A stretch of 5,769 nucleotides of DNA. Source: Hyphomicrobiaceae bacterium. GTDB taxonomy: Bacteria > Pseudomonadota > Alphaproteobacteria > Rhizobiales > MH13. Each line of letters opens with the position of its first letter. The first letter of the stretch is position 1. The stretch lies in assembly GCA_020442235.1 (NCBI GenBank), contig JAGRKQ010000032.1:179-5947 (forward strand), written 5' to 3'. Shown piece by piece: positions 5,684 to 5,769 of the stretch. Both the position numbers and the translations under genes were made by a program. The notes under the pieces were generated by a model that was not told the DNA's origin, did no database searches, and saw nothing but the letters and a program-made list of their open reading frames with translations.

Positions 5684-5711
5684 GATCAAATGCTTCCCGG
5701 CTTCTTACGCG

Positions 5712-5769
5712 TTACATGTTCGGGTAGTTCGGCCCGCCTGCGCCTTCCGGCACCGTCCAGGTGATGTTC
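5712..5769 (-). CDS. Electron transfer flavoprotein-ubiquinone oxidoreductase, last 18 codons (5' end outside window)
   Basis: On the minus strand the window edge opens into a frame that ends at TAA (5714-5712). It reads NITWTVPEGAGGPNYPNM. This closely matches the invariant C-terminal end of ETF-ubiquinone oxidoreductase (mitochondrial form ...NINWVVPEGGGGPAYNGM), the FAD/[4Fe-4S] membrane-associated enzyme that passes electrons from electron transfer flavoprotein, reduced by acyl-CoA and other dehydrogenases, to the quinone pool. Only the extreme tail, after the iron-sulfur cluster region, is visible, so integrity of the rest cannot be judged. The gene is co-directional with the TPR protein and ispE, 180 nt upstream of the TPR start. 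The call rests on 18 residues but the motif is distinctive. Confidence 0.85.
   Translation of the reverse strand, partial: NITWTVPEGAGGPNYPNM

Larger units (their letters stand above)
5532..5711. other. 180-nt intergenic region between ETF-QO and the TPR gene
   Basis: Besides the hairpin, palindrome and Shine-Dalgarno listed separately, I see no convincing -35/-10 pair on the minus strand and no small gene. Whether the TPR-ispE pair has its own promoter here or is read from the ETF-QO transcript cannot be decided from sequence alone. Confidence 0.5.

Overview
This window is a stretch of high-GC bacterial chromosome with ordinary core genes. Codon choice is strongly GC-biased. The gene products and gene set (a glutamate/alanine-rich pyruvate phosphate dikinase C-terminus, a MeaB-type GTPase, an SleB-type cell wall hydrolase with a long Pro/Ala-rich linker, ispE, a secreted TPR protein and ETF-ubiquinone oxidoreductase) point to an alphaproteobacterium, most likely of the Hyphomicrobiales (Rhizobiales). 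The genus cannot be fixed from the sequence alone. No mobile element, CRISPR array, tRNA or rRNA was seen.

Left half, plus strand: the C-terminal third of pyruvate phosphate dikinase (1-768, cut by the window edge) is followed after 4 nt by a GTG-started MeaB/ArgK-family P-loop GTPase (773-1684), so the two probably share a transcript. A 215-nt intergenic region (1685-1899) holds three short dyads but no convincing promoter. It leads to a membrane-anchored or exported SleB/Hydrolase_2 cell wall hydrolase (1900-2868, with a good Shine-Dalgarno). The best terminator in the window, a 9-bp GC stem plus a T-rich tract at 2933-2965, follows this gene. It lies wholly inside the 3' coding end of the convergent gene ispE, because only 2 nt separate the two stop codons.

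Right half, minus strand, read from right to left: the last 18 codons of electron transfer flavoprotein-ubiquinone oxidoreductase (5712-5769, cut by the window edge), a 180-nt gap with a strong hairpin and a palindrome, a 588-residue exported TPR-repeat protein (3765-5531), and 15 nt later ispE (2871-3749), which has only TTG start codons available. TPR and ispE look like one transcription unit.

Functionally the genes belong to different processes: PEP/pyruvate interconversion, cobalamin-mutase (or related metallo-enzyme) chaperoning, peptidoglycan remodelling, MEP-pathway isoprenoid synthesis, and respiratory electron transfer from ETF to quinone. I found no sign of a new multi-gene system. 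The points most worth a second look are the terminator embedded in ispE coding sequence, the divergent orphan MeaB-like GTPase, and the unusual initiation and motif variation of ispE.
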